Assembly: GCA_964598235.1 (NCBI GenBank)
Contig: CAZRAY010000024.1
Span: 1-27,110 of the forward strand
Source of the DNA: UBA652 sp964598235
GTDB taxonomy: Bacteria; Pseudomonadota; Gammaproteobacteria; Nitrosococcales; Methylophagaceae
Direction: 5' to 3'
DNA: 27,110 nucleotides
The translations under genes were made by a program, and so were the position numbers. Within the stretch, counting starts at the first letter, position 1. Every line of letters begins with the position of its first letter. Below the pieces are notes generated by a model that saw only the letters and a program-made list of their open reading frames with translations, was not told where the DNA came from and searched no databases. This document shows, piece by piece, positions 1 through 7,736 of this stretch.

Positions 1-239
1 CCAATGCCATGAGCAAAATAAAATAGCATCATAAAGCCGACCCAATAATGGGTGTAGGGCTTGCCTGCGAGCAGGCCGCGGAGTGGGAATAATAAAGGTA
101 CGATGCCAATGACAATAAAGGATAAAGCTGGAAAATTGGGGTTGGCATTGGCTTGGGTGATGATCCATGCGGTGAGTGTGAATAATAAGCCAAAATAGCC
201 AGTTAGACTCAATGTGCGGGTAAGTGTTTTAGGTGTCAT
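1..239 (-). CDS. DUF2069 family small membrane protein (partial)
   Basis: The first 79 codons are visible; the 3' end lies outside the window. The protein starts MTPKTLTRTLSLTGYFGLL and shows hydrophobic segments at about residues 10-24, 36-50 and 65-79, separated by short loops, including the charged turn LRGLLAGKPYTHYWVG. This is the pattern of the small DUF2069 inner-membrane proteins often found next to wrbA and arsC in gammaproteobacteria. Its ATG overlaps the wrbA stop codon as ATGA, so the two are probably translationally coupled and co-transcribed. The molecular function of the family is unknown. The family call rests on pattern and context, not on a search. Confidence 0.75.
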   Translation of the reverse strand, partial: MTPKTLTRTLSLTGYFGLLFTLTAWIITQANANPNFPALSFIVIGIVPLLFPLRGLLAGKPYTHYWVGFMMLFYFAHGI

Positions 240-823
240 GAATCTAGTTTTTTCGCAGTGTTGGCTAGGCGCTGACCGAGCGCTTGGCAGAGTTGAATTT
301 CAGTTTCGCTGAGCGCGCGATCATTATTGGGTCCGGAGAAGTGGCTAGCCCCATAAGGTGTGCCGCCATCTTGGGTACTCATCAAAGCGGGTTCGCTATA
401 AGGGATGCCAAGCATTAGCATGCCGTGATGCAGTAAGGGCAGCATCATTGAGAGCAGGGTGCTCTCTTGGCCGCCATGTAGGCTACCGGTGGCGGTAAAT
501 ACGGCAGCGGGTTTGCCAATTAATTCACCCGATATCCAAAGATCGCTGGTTTGATCTAGATAATGTTTTAAGGGCGCGGCCATATTGCCAAAGCGAGTGG
601 GACTACCAAGCGCCAGGCCTGCGCAGTCACGCAAATCATCATGGCTAACATAAGGCGGCCCTTCATCAGGAATACTATCTTCAGTGGCTTCACAGATTGT
701 AGAAATGGCGGGCACAGTACGCAAAACAGCATTGCCGCCCGCTTTTTCAATACCACGCGCAATATGGCTGGCCATATCAGCAACATGACCACTACGGCTG
801 TAGAAGAGCACTAATATATTCAT
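236..823 (-). CDS. wrbA: NAD(P)H:quinone oxidoreductase, WrbA flavodoxin type
   Basis: This is a 195-residue cytoplasmic FMN protein that reduces quinones by two electrons and so avoids semiquinone radicals. The FMN phosphate loop is at residues 4-13 (LVLFYSRSGH). The typical WrbA motifs follow: GSPTRFGNM near 73-81, LDQTSDLW near 89-96, TGSLHGGQE near 111-119, and GGTPYGASHF near 153-162. Length matches the family (about 200). It lies 6 bp after arsC and overlaps the next gene by 4 bp, in the lapA-lapB-arsC-wrbA-DUF2069 operon. The start has no obvious Shine-Dalgarno sequence, which suggests coupling to arsC translation. Shorter flavodoxins are the only alternative, and the TRFGNM and GGTPYGA motifs argue for WrbA. 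Confidence 0.93.
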   Translation of the reverse strand: MNILVLFYSRSGHVADMASHIARGIEKAGGNAVLRTVPAISTICEATEDSIPDEGPPYVSHDDLRDCAGLALGSPTRFGNMAAPLKHYLDQTSDLWISGELIGKPAAVFTATGSLHGGQESTLLSMMLPLLHHGMLMLGIPYSEPALMSTQDGGTPYGASHFSGPNNDRALSETEIQLCQALGQRLANTAKKLDS

Positions 824-829
824 GTGATA

Positions 830-1180
830 TTACAAAATATCGAGTACGGATTCAGGTGGACGGCCAATTTTGGCTTTGCCATCATGAATCACGATAGGGC
901 GTTCAATAAGCTTAGGATGTTGGCACATGAATGCAATAATTTCTGCATTGCTATGGTCGCTATTTTTCAAGCCTAATTCTTTGTAAACAGCTTCACCTGT
1001 ACGGAGTAATTGGTGTGGTTCAAAACCAAGCTGGCCGAGAATATTACTTAATTCTGTGGGGTCAGGTGGTGTATCAAGATATAGGATGATCTCAGGTTCT
1101 ATCCCTTTATCGGTTAGTACTGCCAGTGTTTGGCGAGATTTACTACATCTTGGGTTATGGTAAATTTGAACAGAACTCAT
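830..1180 (-). CDS. arsC: Arsenate reductase-like protein, ArsC/Spx glutaredoxin-fold family
   Basis: This 116-residue protein begins MSSVQIYHNPRCSKSRQ. Cys12 lies in the HNPRCSKS active-site loop, and three arginines fall at R60, R94 and R107, the same numbers as the arsenate-binding triad of plasmid R773 ArsC. Family members reduce arsenate to arsenite using glutathione and glutaredoxin. The chain is shorter than R773 ArsC (141), as in many chromosomal homologues whose physiological substrate is unproven. I chose the ATG at 1180 because it overlaps the lapB stop as ATGA and gives the family N-terminus; the frame is open 42 codons further upstream, but that extension is lapB sequence in another frame. 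No arsenic regulator or pump lies nearby, so arsenic resistance is not implied by context. Confidence 0.88.
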   Translation of the reverse strand: MSSVQIYHNPRCSKSRQTLAVLTDKGIEPEIILYLDTPPDPTELSNILGQLGFEPHQLLRTGEAVYKELGLKNSDHSNAEIIAFMCQHPKLIERPIVIHDGKAKIGRPPESVLDIL

Positions 1181-2361
1181 GATTTTCTCTCGCGTAAGGT
1201 TTCGAGTGCAGATAGGTGGATTTCGGTAGGTCGGATGCTGCCCCATTGGCCACAGCCTGGGCAGAGCCAATGCAGTGTTTTTCCAGCAAAACCACAATGG
1301 ACACAAGTATAACTGTAGCCGAGTTTGATCAGCCGACGGGTCACATCTTCGATCAATGGAATCAGGTCGGGATTATCATTTTGACCGAGTGATAATAGGC
1401 TATGTAAACCTTCGACAGAAGGATGTTTCCGCAATGCTTGATTGAGATAATCTTGCATCGCTTGTGGACCGTGTTCTTGTTTAAGCAATTCGGCGAGCAT
1501 CAGCCGCGCAGCGGTCATTTCGGGGTAACGCTCAAGTAATTCACTTAGCCATGATTCAAATTTGGGTAGGCTGCCTAGCGCGGTGTGGCAGGTGAGCAAG
1601 AGCGGTAGTGCCTCCGGTATATATTCATTATTTTGCTGTTCAATGTGCTGCAAAACCTTGCGTGCTTTGCGATGGTCATCTGCAGCAATCAATAATTTGG
1701 CCTCACATAAGCTGGCGCGCACGCAGTTTGCATCATTTGAGTGTGCTTTTCGCAATAACTGGCGAATATCATTAGTCGAGGCATGTGGGTCTTGTTCTGC
1801 GAGCTCACAATAAAATTGTGAGATAAAAGTGCCCATATTGGGTTCACCACTGGCTTGTAATGTTTGTGCTGTTGAGATGGCTTGCGCCCAACTTTTCTCT
1901 TGTTGATAGATTTTAAGCAATTGCTGGTGGGCAGGCGAGATATGTTGTTTTTTTGAGATGAGTTCGAGGAAGAGTTCTTCAGCCCGGTCAAGTAAGCCGG
2001 CATGCATATAGTCCATACCGAGTTCAAAAAGTGCACTGCTACGCTGTGTTGGGGGAAGCGCAGGGCGGGCAATTAAATTTTGATGAATGCGGATGGCGCG
2101 ATCGGTTTCACCACGACGACGGAATAAATTGGCCAATGCAAAATGCGTTTCAACGGTATCACTATTCACTTCTAGCAAACGGATAAAAACATCAATGGCC
2201 TTGTCAGGCTGCTCATCTAATAGGTAATTAATCCCTTTAAAATATTCGGGGTTAATGCCATTGTTTTGAACGCCATAGCGCGCCTTATAATGCTTGCGCG
2301 CAGAAAACCACCCCGACACTGCGGCGATAGGAAGCAAGAGGAGTAGCCACGCTGAAATCAT
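1177..2361 (-). CDS. lapB: LapB (YciM), TPR heat-shock/LPS assembly protein
   Basis: This 394-residue protein has one N-terminal membrane anchor (residues about 3-20, rich in Leu), a long run of TPR-like helical repeats (about 40-340), and a C-terminal rubredoxin-like metal knuckle with Cys353, Cys356, Cys367 and Cys370 (CVHC...CPGC). That architecture is diagnostic of LapB. In E. coli LapB docks the FtsH protease onto LpxC and so limits lipid A synthesis at the inner membrane. It follows lapA by 3 bp and overlaps arsC by 4 bp. The LpxC target is encoded about 22 kb away in this same window. Confidence 0.94.
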   Translation of the reverse strand: MISAWLLLLLPIAAVSGWFSARKHYKARYGVQNNGINPEYFKGINYLLDEQPDKAIDVFIRLLEVNSDTVETHFALANLFRRRGETDRAIRIHQNLIARPALPPTQRSSALFELGMDYMHAGLLDRAEELFLELISKKQHISPAHQQLLKIYQQEKSWAQAISTAQTLQASGEPNMGTFISQFYCELAEQDPHASTNDIRQLLRKAHSNDANCVRASLCEAKLLIAADDHRKARKVLQHIEQQNNEYIPEALPLLLTCHTALGSLPKFESWLSELLERYPEMTAARLMLAELLKQEHGPQAMQDYLNQALRKHPSVEGLHSLLSLGQNDNPDLIPLIEDVTRRLIKLGYSYTCVHCGFAGKTLHWLCPGCGQWGSIRPTEIHLSALETLRERKS

Positions 2362-2364
2362 CGT

Positions 2365-2658
2365 TTAGGGAATGTCACGTAAGGGTAAGACACGCAAACT
2401 ATCAATTTCTTGCTCGGCTAGTTTGGCTTGCTTTTGTAGGCGACGATTATCATAGCGGAGACGCAAGGTGGCAAGTGATACGGCGAGCGCACCAATAAGT
2501 ACGCCGATAGTAAGCGCAATCAATACAAGGCCGGACAGCGGTAACGTCAAACTGCCAAAGTAATAATTAAGGGTGACGGGATCGGTATTCACACTGGTGA
2601 AGGTCGCGCCTGCTATTAAAACGATGATAAAGATGAGTAAGGTGATGAGTCGACGCAT
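2365..2658 (-). CDS. lapA: LapA (YciS), DUF1049 inner-membrane protein
   Basis: This is a 97-residue protein with two hydrophobic helices (about 4-22 and 40-62) around a short polar loop containing NTDPVTLNYYFGS, followed by a charged, probably coiled-coil tail (about 66-90). This is the LapA/DUF1049 pattern, and the gene sits immediately before lapB as in other gammaproteobacteria. LapA associates with LapB in LPS assembly. It is the first gene of its minus-strand operon, divergent from fdxA. Confidence 0.9.
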   Translation of the reverse strand: MRRLITLLIFIIVLIAGATFTSVNTDPVTLNYYFGSLTLPLSGLVLIALTIGVLIGALAVSLATLRLRYDNRRLQKQAKLAEQEIDSLRVLPLRDIP

Positions 2659-2691
2659 AATGTGTAAGCTCCATATTTTAAAGTCTCACCT

Positions 2692-2697
2692 ATTATA
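2692..2697 (-). promoter_or_regulatory. Candidate -10 box of the lapA operon inside a 13-nt palindrome
   Basis: On the minus strand these bases read TATAAT, 33 bp before the lapA start. They sit inside the perfect odd palindrome ACCTATTATAGGT (2688-2700), which could be an operator or chance. No convincing -35 box is present 16-18 bp upstream. Confidence 0.4.
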
Positions 2698-2758
2698 GGT
2701 AAAAGCGCGTCTGTGTGCTTGAATTTGGATAATTATTCAATGTGGTCGCCAACTCATG

Positions 2759-2764
2759 TAAAAT
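2759..2764 (+). promoter_or_regulatory. Candidate -10 box of fdxA
   Basis: TAAAAT lies 33 bp before the fdxA ATG and upstream of a good ribosome site (TAGGAG). The -35 region is weak (TTCAAT at 2736-2741 with 17-bp spacing). An inverted repeat TTGAAT...ATTCAA (2719-2740) lies just upstream. Confidence 0.3.
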
Positions 2765-2797
2765 AGCGGGGATTAGCGGTTTGTAGGAGAATTTAAA

Positions 2798-3121
2798 ATG
2801 ACTTTTGTTGTTGGTGAAAATTGTATTAAGTGTAAGCATACGACATGTGTTGAAGTGTGTCCGGTGGATTGTTTCCATGAAGGCCCTAACTTTTTGGTCA
2901 TTGACCCGGAAGAATGTATTGATTGCACCTTGTGCGAGCCAGAATGCCCCGCAGAAGCCATTTATTCTGAGGATGATTTACCCGATGATCAAAGTCATTT
3001 CTTGGCGTTGAATGATGAGCTGACCCAGATTTGGCCTGTTATTTCTGAAATGAAAGAGGCCCCTGCGGATGCAGAGGAGTGGGACGGTAAGCCAAATAAA
3101 TTGGAATTACTGGAACGCTAA
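2798..3121 (+). CDS. fdxA: 7Fe ferredoxin (3Fe-4S plus 4Fe-4S), FdxA type
   Basis: This 107-residue protein carries the full ligand set of Azotobacter FdI-type ferredoxins, offset by one: Cys9, Cys12, Cys17, Cys21 and Cys25 at the N-terminus and Cys40, Cys43, Cys46 and Cys50 (CIDCTLCEPECP). An acidic C-terminal extension of about 50 residues follows, typical of the family. It is a soluble low-potential electron carrier; the partner is not shown by context. The start is set by ATG with TAGGAG 8-9 bp upstream. It stands alone between divergent lapA and convergent comF, so it is probably monocistronic. Confidence 0.93.
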   Translation: MTFVVGENCIKCKHTTCVEVCPVDCFHEGPNFLVIDPEECIDCTLCEPECPAEAIYSEDDLPDDQSHFLALNDELTQIWPVISEMKEAPADAEEWDGKPNKLELLER

Positions 3122-3133
3122 ATTAAGAGCGTT
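3114..3133 (+). terminator. Weak hairpin at the fdxA/comF convergence
   Basis: The arms AACGCT and AGCGTT pair around an 8-nt loop over the fdxA stop codon. The following bases (AAATCCTATTTTT) make a poor, displaced U tract, so termination is only possible. Confidence 0.3.
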
Positions 3134-3138
3134 AAATC

Positions 3139-3861
3139 CTATTTTTGATTTGAGGTGCGCGCGATAGACCACGCATCTATTTGTTTTACACCAATATCGC
3201 GTAACGCTTTTGCGGCGATATTAAATGTCAGCCCGGTTGTCATGACATCATCAATTAGCGCAATATGTTGCGGTGCTTTTATTGCCCGCATGGGATTGGG
3301 CTTAAAGGATGATTTAAAAGCGCCACGCATGTTTTGTTGGCGTTGTTTCAGCGATAACCCCGCTTGAATCGGTGTGTTTTTTACCCGATCTAATAAATCA
3401 ATGCGCACAGGGATATTAAGTCGAATGGACAGTGCGCGCGCAAACTCTAAAGCTTGGTTATAACCGCGTTGGCGGAGTCGTTCTGGATGCAGTGGAATGG
3501 CGATTAAGCAATCAGGCAAAGGTGTTTTATTTTGCGCAATTTGCTTTACAAATTCATCTGCGAATAAATCGGTGAGTGTCCGCTGGTCGTGGTGTTTGAG
3601 TGCGACAATAAGTGTGTTAACGGGCGGTTGGTAGTGATACAAGCTGAGGCTAGTGTCTTGAATAGGGGCTTTGGCGAGGCAGGCGCCACAGGTAGTTTGA
3701 ATATTAAGGGGTGTTGCACATTGCGGGCAACAGGCGACTAGCCTTGGTAAATCGTCAGTGCAATCATCACAAAGTGCCGAGTTTATGCTGCGCGCGTGGC
3801 ATAATAGACAGGGCGCAGGAAAAAACTTGCGTAATAAGAATGTTATTTTTTGCCGAAACAT
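3139..3861 (-). CDS. comF: ComF family phosphoribosyltransferase-like protein
   Basis: This 240-residue protein has an N-terminal zinc-ribbon region with paired cysteines (C18/C21, C31/C34, C45/C48, C58/C61) and a C-terminal type I phosphoribosyltransferase fold. The PRPP loop is seen at about 202-212 (LIDDVMTTGLT), and the typical ComF stretch RLRQRGYNQA lies near 131-140. ComF helps handle incoming single-stranded DNA in natural transformation; in E. coli the homologue GntX/YhgH is needed to use DNA as a nutrient. It sits back-to-back with bioB, 37 bp apart, a common gammaproteobacterial arrangement. Confidence 0.92.
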   Translation of the reverse strand: MFRQKITFLLRKFFPAPCLLCHARSINSALCDDCTDDLPRLVACCPQCATPLNIQTTCGACLAKAPIQDTSLSLYHYQPPVNTLIVALKHHDQRTLTDLFADEFVKQIAQNKTPLPDCLIAIPLHPERLRQRGYNQALEFARALSIRLNIPVRIDLLDRVKNTPIQAGLSLKQRQQNMRGAFKSSFKPNPMRAIKAPQHIALIDDVMTTGLTFNIAAKALRDIGVKQIDAWSIARTSNQK

Positions 3862-3898
3862 TTAAGACCTATATTAAAATTTTGTTAAGAGTACTATC

Positions 3899-4906
3899 AT
3901 GTCTGAAGCTGTAAAAATCAATCCTGAAGTGGACCAAATCGATATTCATCATACTCTCCGCCAAGATTGGACGGTGGTAGAAGTTGAAGCCTTATTTGGT
4001 TTACCGTTTGCAGATCTGATGTTTCGCGCACAAATCGTGCATCGCGAAAACTTTGATCCAAATGTGGTGCAAGTGAGCACGCTATTGAGCATTAAAACGG
4101 GCGGTTGTGCGGAAGATTGCGGCTATTGTCCGCAAAGTGCGCACCATCCTTCGGCAGTAAAAGCCGAGCCATTGATGAAATTAGATGTCGTGTTAGAAAA
4201 TGCACAACAGGCGAAAGACAGTGGTGCGAGCCGTTTTTGTATGGGCGCAGCTTGGCGTAATTTGAAAGATCGCGATTTAGAAAAAGTCGCCGATATGGTG
4301 ACAGGCGTTAAGGATTTAGGGTTAGAAACGTGCGTTACGCTGGGCATGTTGGAATCGCATCAGGCCGAGCGCTTAAAAGAAGCAGGCTTAGATTATTACA
4401 ATCATAATTTAGACACCTCGCCTGAATTTTATGGTGATGTGATCAGCACGCGGACGTATGAAGACCGTTTGGATACATTAAGCCATGTACGCGATGCAGG
4501 TATTAATGTCTGCAGTGGCGGCATTGTGGGTATGGGTGAAGGGCGTACAGGGCGCGCTGGCATGCTGGTGGGATTGGCAAATTTACCGACGCAACCAGAA
4601 AGCGTGCCGATTAACTTATTGGTACAGGTGGAAGGCACACCGCTAATGGGTAGCAAGCCTTTAGACCCACTTGAGTTTGTGCGTACCATAGCTGTGGCGC
4701 GGTTAATGATGCCAAAATCGTATGTACGTCTCTCCGCAGGCCGAGAAGCAATGAGTGATGAATTGCAGGCGATGAGTTTTCTTGCCGGCGCCAACTCTTT
4801 GTTTGCGGGCGATAAATTATTGACGACAGATAATCCAAGCGTCGATCACGATCAACAACTGTTTTCACGCTTGGGGATCTCTCATACCGTGAAAATGCAT
4901 AACTAA
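3899..4906 (+). CDS. bioB: Biotin synthase (radical SAM)
   Basis: This 335-residue enzyme inserts sulfur into dethiobiotin to form biotin. The radical-SAM cluster ligands are Cys70, Cys74 and Cys77 in GGCAEDCGYCPQS. Further conserved blocks are RFCMGAAWR (about 112-120), YNHNLDTSPE, NVCSGGIVGMGE and SAGREAMSDE, which hold the ligands of the second 2Fe-2S cluster. Length matches E. coli BioB (346). It heads the bioBFHCD operon. The ATG at 3899 has only a weak ribosome site (AAGAG). I found no BirA-type operator in the 37 bp before it, so biotin repression is not evident here. Confidence 0.97.
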   Translation: MSEAVKINPEVDQIDIHHTLRQDWTVVEVEALFGLPFADLMFRAQIVHRENFDPNVVQVSTLLSIKTGGCAEDCGYCPQSAHHPSAVKAEPLMKLDVVLENAQQAKDSGASRFCMGAAWRNLKDRDLEKVADMVTGVKDLGLETCVTLGMLESHQAERLKEAGLDYYNHNLDTSPEFYGDVISTRTYEDRLDTLSHVRDAGINVCSGGIVGMGEGRTGRAGMLVGLANLPTQPESVPINLLVQVEGTPLMGSKPLDPLEFVRTIAVARLMMPKSYVRLSAGREAMSDELQAMSFLAGANSLFAGDKLLTTDNPSVDHDQQLFSRLGISHTVKMHN

Positions 4907-4919
4907 AATTGAGACGATA

Positions 4920-6092
4920 TTGGCCTCGCTTCCTTGGTCGAAAGCCTTAGAAAATGAACTCGCTGCCCGACAATTAGCTGGGCGCTATCGTAGTCATCGT
5001 CTGCGCCGAGGTGCGCAAGGTGTACGTATTGAAATAGATGGCAAAAAAATGCTGTCTTTTTGTAGTAATGACTATCTTGGCTTGGCCAATCATAATGATT
5101 TAAAAAAAGTATTCATGGCAACCGCTGAACAAGAAGGCGTTGGTAGTGGTGCGGCGCATTTGCTGACAGGACACAGCCAAGCACACCATGATCTTGCCGC
5201 GGCCTTAGCCGATTTTCTCGGTTACCAACGTGTCTTGTTATTCTCCTCTGGCTATATGGCAAATATAGGTGTGTTAGATGGCCTGCTGGGGAAAAATGAT
5301 GTCTTATTACAAGATAAACTCAATCATGCTTCGTTACTCGATGGAGGGCGTTTATCTACCGCTACACAGCGACGCTACGCACATACGGATATGGCTGCGC
5401 TTGAGCGGCGGCTAGAACAAGACACCATGGGGCATACCCTGATTGCGACGGATAGTGTGTTCAGTATGGATGGCGATCTCGCACCGCTACCTGAGATAAT
5501 GGATTTAGCGAGTCAGCATCAGGCAGGCGTGTTAGTGGATGATGCACATGGGTTTGGTGTGTTGGGTGATGCAGGGCAGGGTAGTGTAGCGCATTGGAAG
5601 TTATCTTCTGAGAAATCACCTATTATCATGGGCACATTCGGCAAAGCATTAGGCACTGCAGGCGCTTTTGTCGCCGCAGATGAAACCGTGATTGAAACGC
5701 TTATTCAACAAGCGCGAAGCTATGTCTATACTACCGCACAACCTGCGGCGATTGCAGCAGCAACATTAGCAAGCTTAAAATTGGTACAAACAGAATCATG
5801 GCGACGCGAGAAACTACAGGCTTTGATTGCCCAATTCAAACAAGGCGCAGCACAATTAGGATTGGCTATTATGCCCTCTATTACGCCCATCCAACCGATT
5901 GTTATCGGCGACGATAAGCGCGCTATTGACATTGGAAGGGCGATGGAGGCGAAAGGAATTTTAGTGGGTGTTATCAGGCCGCCAACCGTGCCAGAAGGGT
6001 CGGCGCGTTTGCGGATCACCTTATCAGCAAACCATAGCGAAGCGGATGTTATCCAATTATTAGATACACTTGAGCACGCGATATGTCATTGA
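4920..6092 (+). CDS. bioF: 8-amino-7-oxononanoate synthase
   Basis: This 390-residue PLP enzyme condenses pimeloyl-ACP with alanine. The PLP lysine is K242 in TFGKALGTAG; other family motifs are SNDYLGLA (49-56), GSGAAHLLTG (75-84), LNHASLLDGGR and DDAHGFGVLG (207-216). The start is TTG at 4920: it gives the expected N-terminal helix (about 40 residues before the fold core) and has GAGA upstream, while the next in-frame ATG at codon 44 would remove conserved sequence. It begins 13 bp after the bioB stop and overlaps bioH by 10 bp. Confidence 0.96.
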   Translation: MASLPWSKALENELAARQLAGRYRSHRLRRGAQGVRIEIDGKKMLSFCSNDYLGLANHNDLKKVFMATAEQEGVGSGAAHLLTGHSQAHHDLAAALADFLGYQRVLLFSSGYMANIGVLDGLLGKNDVLLQDKLNHASLLDGGRLSTATQRRYAHTDMAALERRLEQDTMGHTLIATDSVFSMDGDLAPLPEIMDLASQHQAGVLVDDAHGFGVLGDAGQGSVAHWKLSSEKSPIIMGTFGKALGTAGAFVAADETVIETLIQQARSYVYTTAQPAAIAAATLASLKLVQTESWRREKLQALIAQFKQGAAQLGLAIMPSITPIQPIVIGDDKRAIDIGRAMEAKGILVGVIRPPTVPEGSARLRITLSANHSEADVIQLLDTLEHAICH

Positions 6093-6841
6093 ACATCACG
6101 ATGATAGGTTCAGGCCCTAATCTCGTTTTGCTGCATGGTTGGAGCATGCACAGCGGAATTTGGCAATCGATTACTGCGTTATTGGCCAAGCAATTTACTG
6201 TGCATTTAGTTGACCTACCGGGGCATGGCAAAAGCGCATGGCAACCGAAGGGATTGGAAATGGAGAGGGTTGTGACGCAACTGGCCGAGCAGCTACCGCA
6301 TGAAGCGCATTATGTTGGTTGGTCACTAGGCGGCTTAGTGAGCATTGCTTTTGCAGTGCGCTATCCAGAGCGAATGCAGAAGCTGGTTTTACTGGCAGCA
6401 AACCCGAAATTTGTGCAATCTGATGACTGGCCTTGTGCAGTTGAGGCAGAAATATTCAAGCAATTTGCAGATAATTTACAAACCGATCAAGCACAAGCAT
6501 TACAACGATTTTTAGTGCTACAAGCGCGCGGCACCAAGCACGGCAAAGACACCATCCGATCACTCAGTGCACAACTAACCGCCGTGCCCTCACCCCATCC
6601 AGATGCATTAGCAGCAGGGCTAGATTTGCTGATTAAAACGGATTTTCGAGCTGAATTAGCCGCGCTGACCTGCCCAATACTCAGCTTATTAGGCATGCGA
6701 GACACATTAATTCCACAGCAGATGATTGAGGCATTGCCGCGCCAGATAAGCCACCAACTGATTGCGGGCGCAGGTCATGCGCCTTTTATTTCTCACCCCC
6801 AAGAGTGTGCGCAGGCGATAATAGGGTTTATCGATGGATAA
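6083..6841 (+). CDS. bioH: Pimeloyl-[ACP] methyl ester esterase
   Basis: This 252-residue alpha/beta hydrolase removes the methyl group from pimeloyl-ACP methyl ester, ending the fatty-acid-like elongation cycles begun by BioC. The triad is Ser81 (GWSLGG), Asp207 (GMRDTLIP) and His232 (GAGHAPF), close to E. coli BioH numbering (S82, D207, H235). The oxyanion-side motif LLHGWSMHSGIW is at 16-27. It overlaps bioF by 10 bp and bioC by 8 bp, which suggests translational coupling. Confidence 0.95.
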   Translation: MSLNITMIGSGPNLVLLHGWSMHSGIWQSITALLAKQFTVHLVDLPGHGKSAWQPKGLEMERVVTQLAEQLPHEAHYVGWSLGGLVSIAFAVRYPERMQKLVLLAANPKFVQSDDWPCAVEAEIFKQFADNLQTDQAQALQRFLVLQARGTKHGKDTIRSLSAQLTAVPSPHPDALAAGLDLLIKTDFRAELAALTCPILSLLGMRDTLIPQQMIEALPRQISHQLIAGAGHAPFISHPQECAQAIIGFIDG

Positions 6842-7736
6842 ATCACTGGGTCGACAATGGCAAACAAGCCAAGTGGCGGCATCCTTTTCGCGTTCAGCTG
6901 CCAACTACGATTCAGTTGCCGTATTGCAACGGCAAACGGGTGATGAATTACTCGATCGCTTAGCCTTGCTGAAAAACATACCGAATACCGTATTAGATTT
7001 AGGCGCAGGCACAGGTAGGCAAACAACCATGCTCGCAGCGCGTTATCCAAAATCACATATCATCGCCCTAGATATTGCGCCTGCCATGTTGCAACAAGCA
7101 CGTTTGCAACATCAAAAAGCATTGGGCCTAAGCCGATATCTACCTAAAAACAAACGAACGCGTTATTTAAGCGGTGATGCGGAAAGCTTGCCGTTGGCGG
7201 ATAGCAGCGTTGATCTGGTCTATGCCAACCTCTGTTTGCAGTGGTGTGATCCGCGACGATGCTTTAACGAAATTCAGCGTGTTTTACGACCTGGTGGCGC
7301 ACTAATGTTCACCACACTCGGCCCCGATACACTCACTGAATTACGTCAAGCATGGGCCGCAGTGGATAATTATCCGCATGTAAACCAGTTTATTGATATG
7401 CATGATGTTGGCGAAGCTATGGCTGTCGCAGGATTGGCGCAGCCTGTATTAGATACCGACCGCTACACGCTGACATACGATAATGTACACAGTCTCATGC
7501 AAGATCTGAAAATATTGGGTGCGCGGAATATCCATGCTGATCGCCGCCGCGGGCTAACGGGGCGACAAGCGTTTGTTAACGTTGCCGAAGCTTATGAGCC
7601 GTTTAGAAAACAAGATATTTTGCCGGCCACTTATGAGGTGATTTATGGGCATGCATGGTGTGGTGAAGTTCGCCAGCAACAGGGCGAAGAAGGCATCATT
7701 AATATTCCGATTAGTCAGATTCAAGGGCGGAAATAA
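6834..7736 (+). CDS. bioC: Malonyl-[ACP] O-methyltransferase
   Basis: This 300-residue SAM-dependent methyltransferase methylates malonyl-ACP so that it can enter fatty acid elongation as a pimelate precursor. It shows the BioC N-terminus (VAASFSRSAANYD at 14-26), the SAM-binding motif I VLDLGAGTGR at 53-62, an acidic loop (ALDIAPAML), and the post-motif LRPGGALMFTTLGPDTL. It overlaps bioH by 8 bp, and its TAA shares one base with the bioD ATG. The length is somewhat above E. coli BioC (251). Confidence 0.95.
   Translation: MDKSLGRQWQTSQVAASFSRSAANYDSVAVLQRQTGDELLDRLALLKNIPNTVLDLGAGTGRQTTMLAARYPKSHIIALDIAPAMLQQARLQHQKALGLSRYLPKNKRTRYLSGDAESLPLADSSVDLVYANLCLQWCDPRRCFNEIQRVLRPGGALMFTTLGPDTLTELRQAWAAVDNYPHVNQFIDMHDVGEAMAVAGLAQPVLDTDRYTLTYDNVHSLMQDLKILGARNIHADRRRGLTGRQAFVNVAEAYEPFRKQDILPATYEVIYGHAWCGEVRQQQGEEGIINIPISQIQGRK

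Noticed and set aside
1181..1306. In-frame 42-codon extension of arsC
   Set aside because: It lies wholly within lapB in another frame, and the ATG at 1180 gives the family N-terminus with the active-site Cys at residue 12.
3862..3898. Possible BirA operator before bioB
   Set aside because: There is no paired half-site of the TTGTAAACC type in the gap; only an isolated TTGTTAAG is present.
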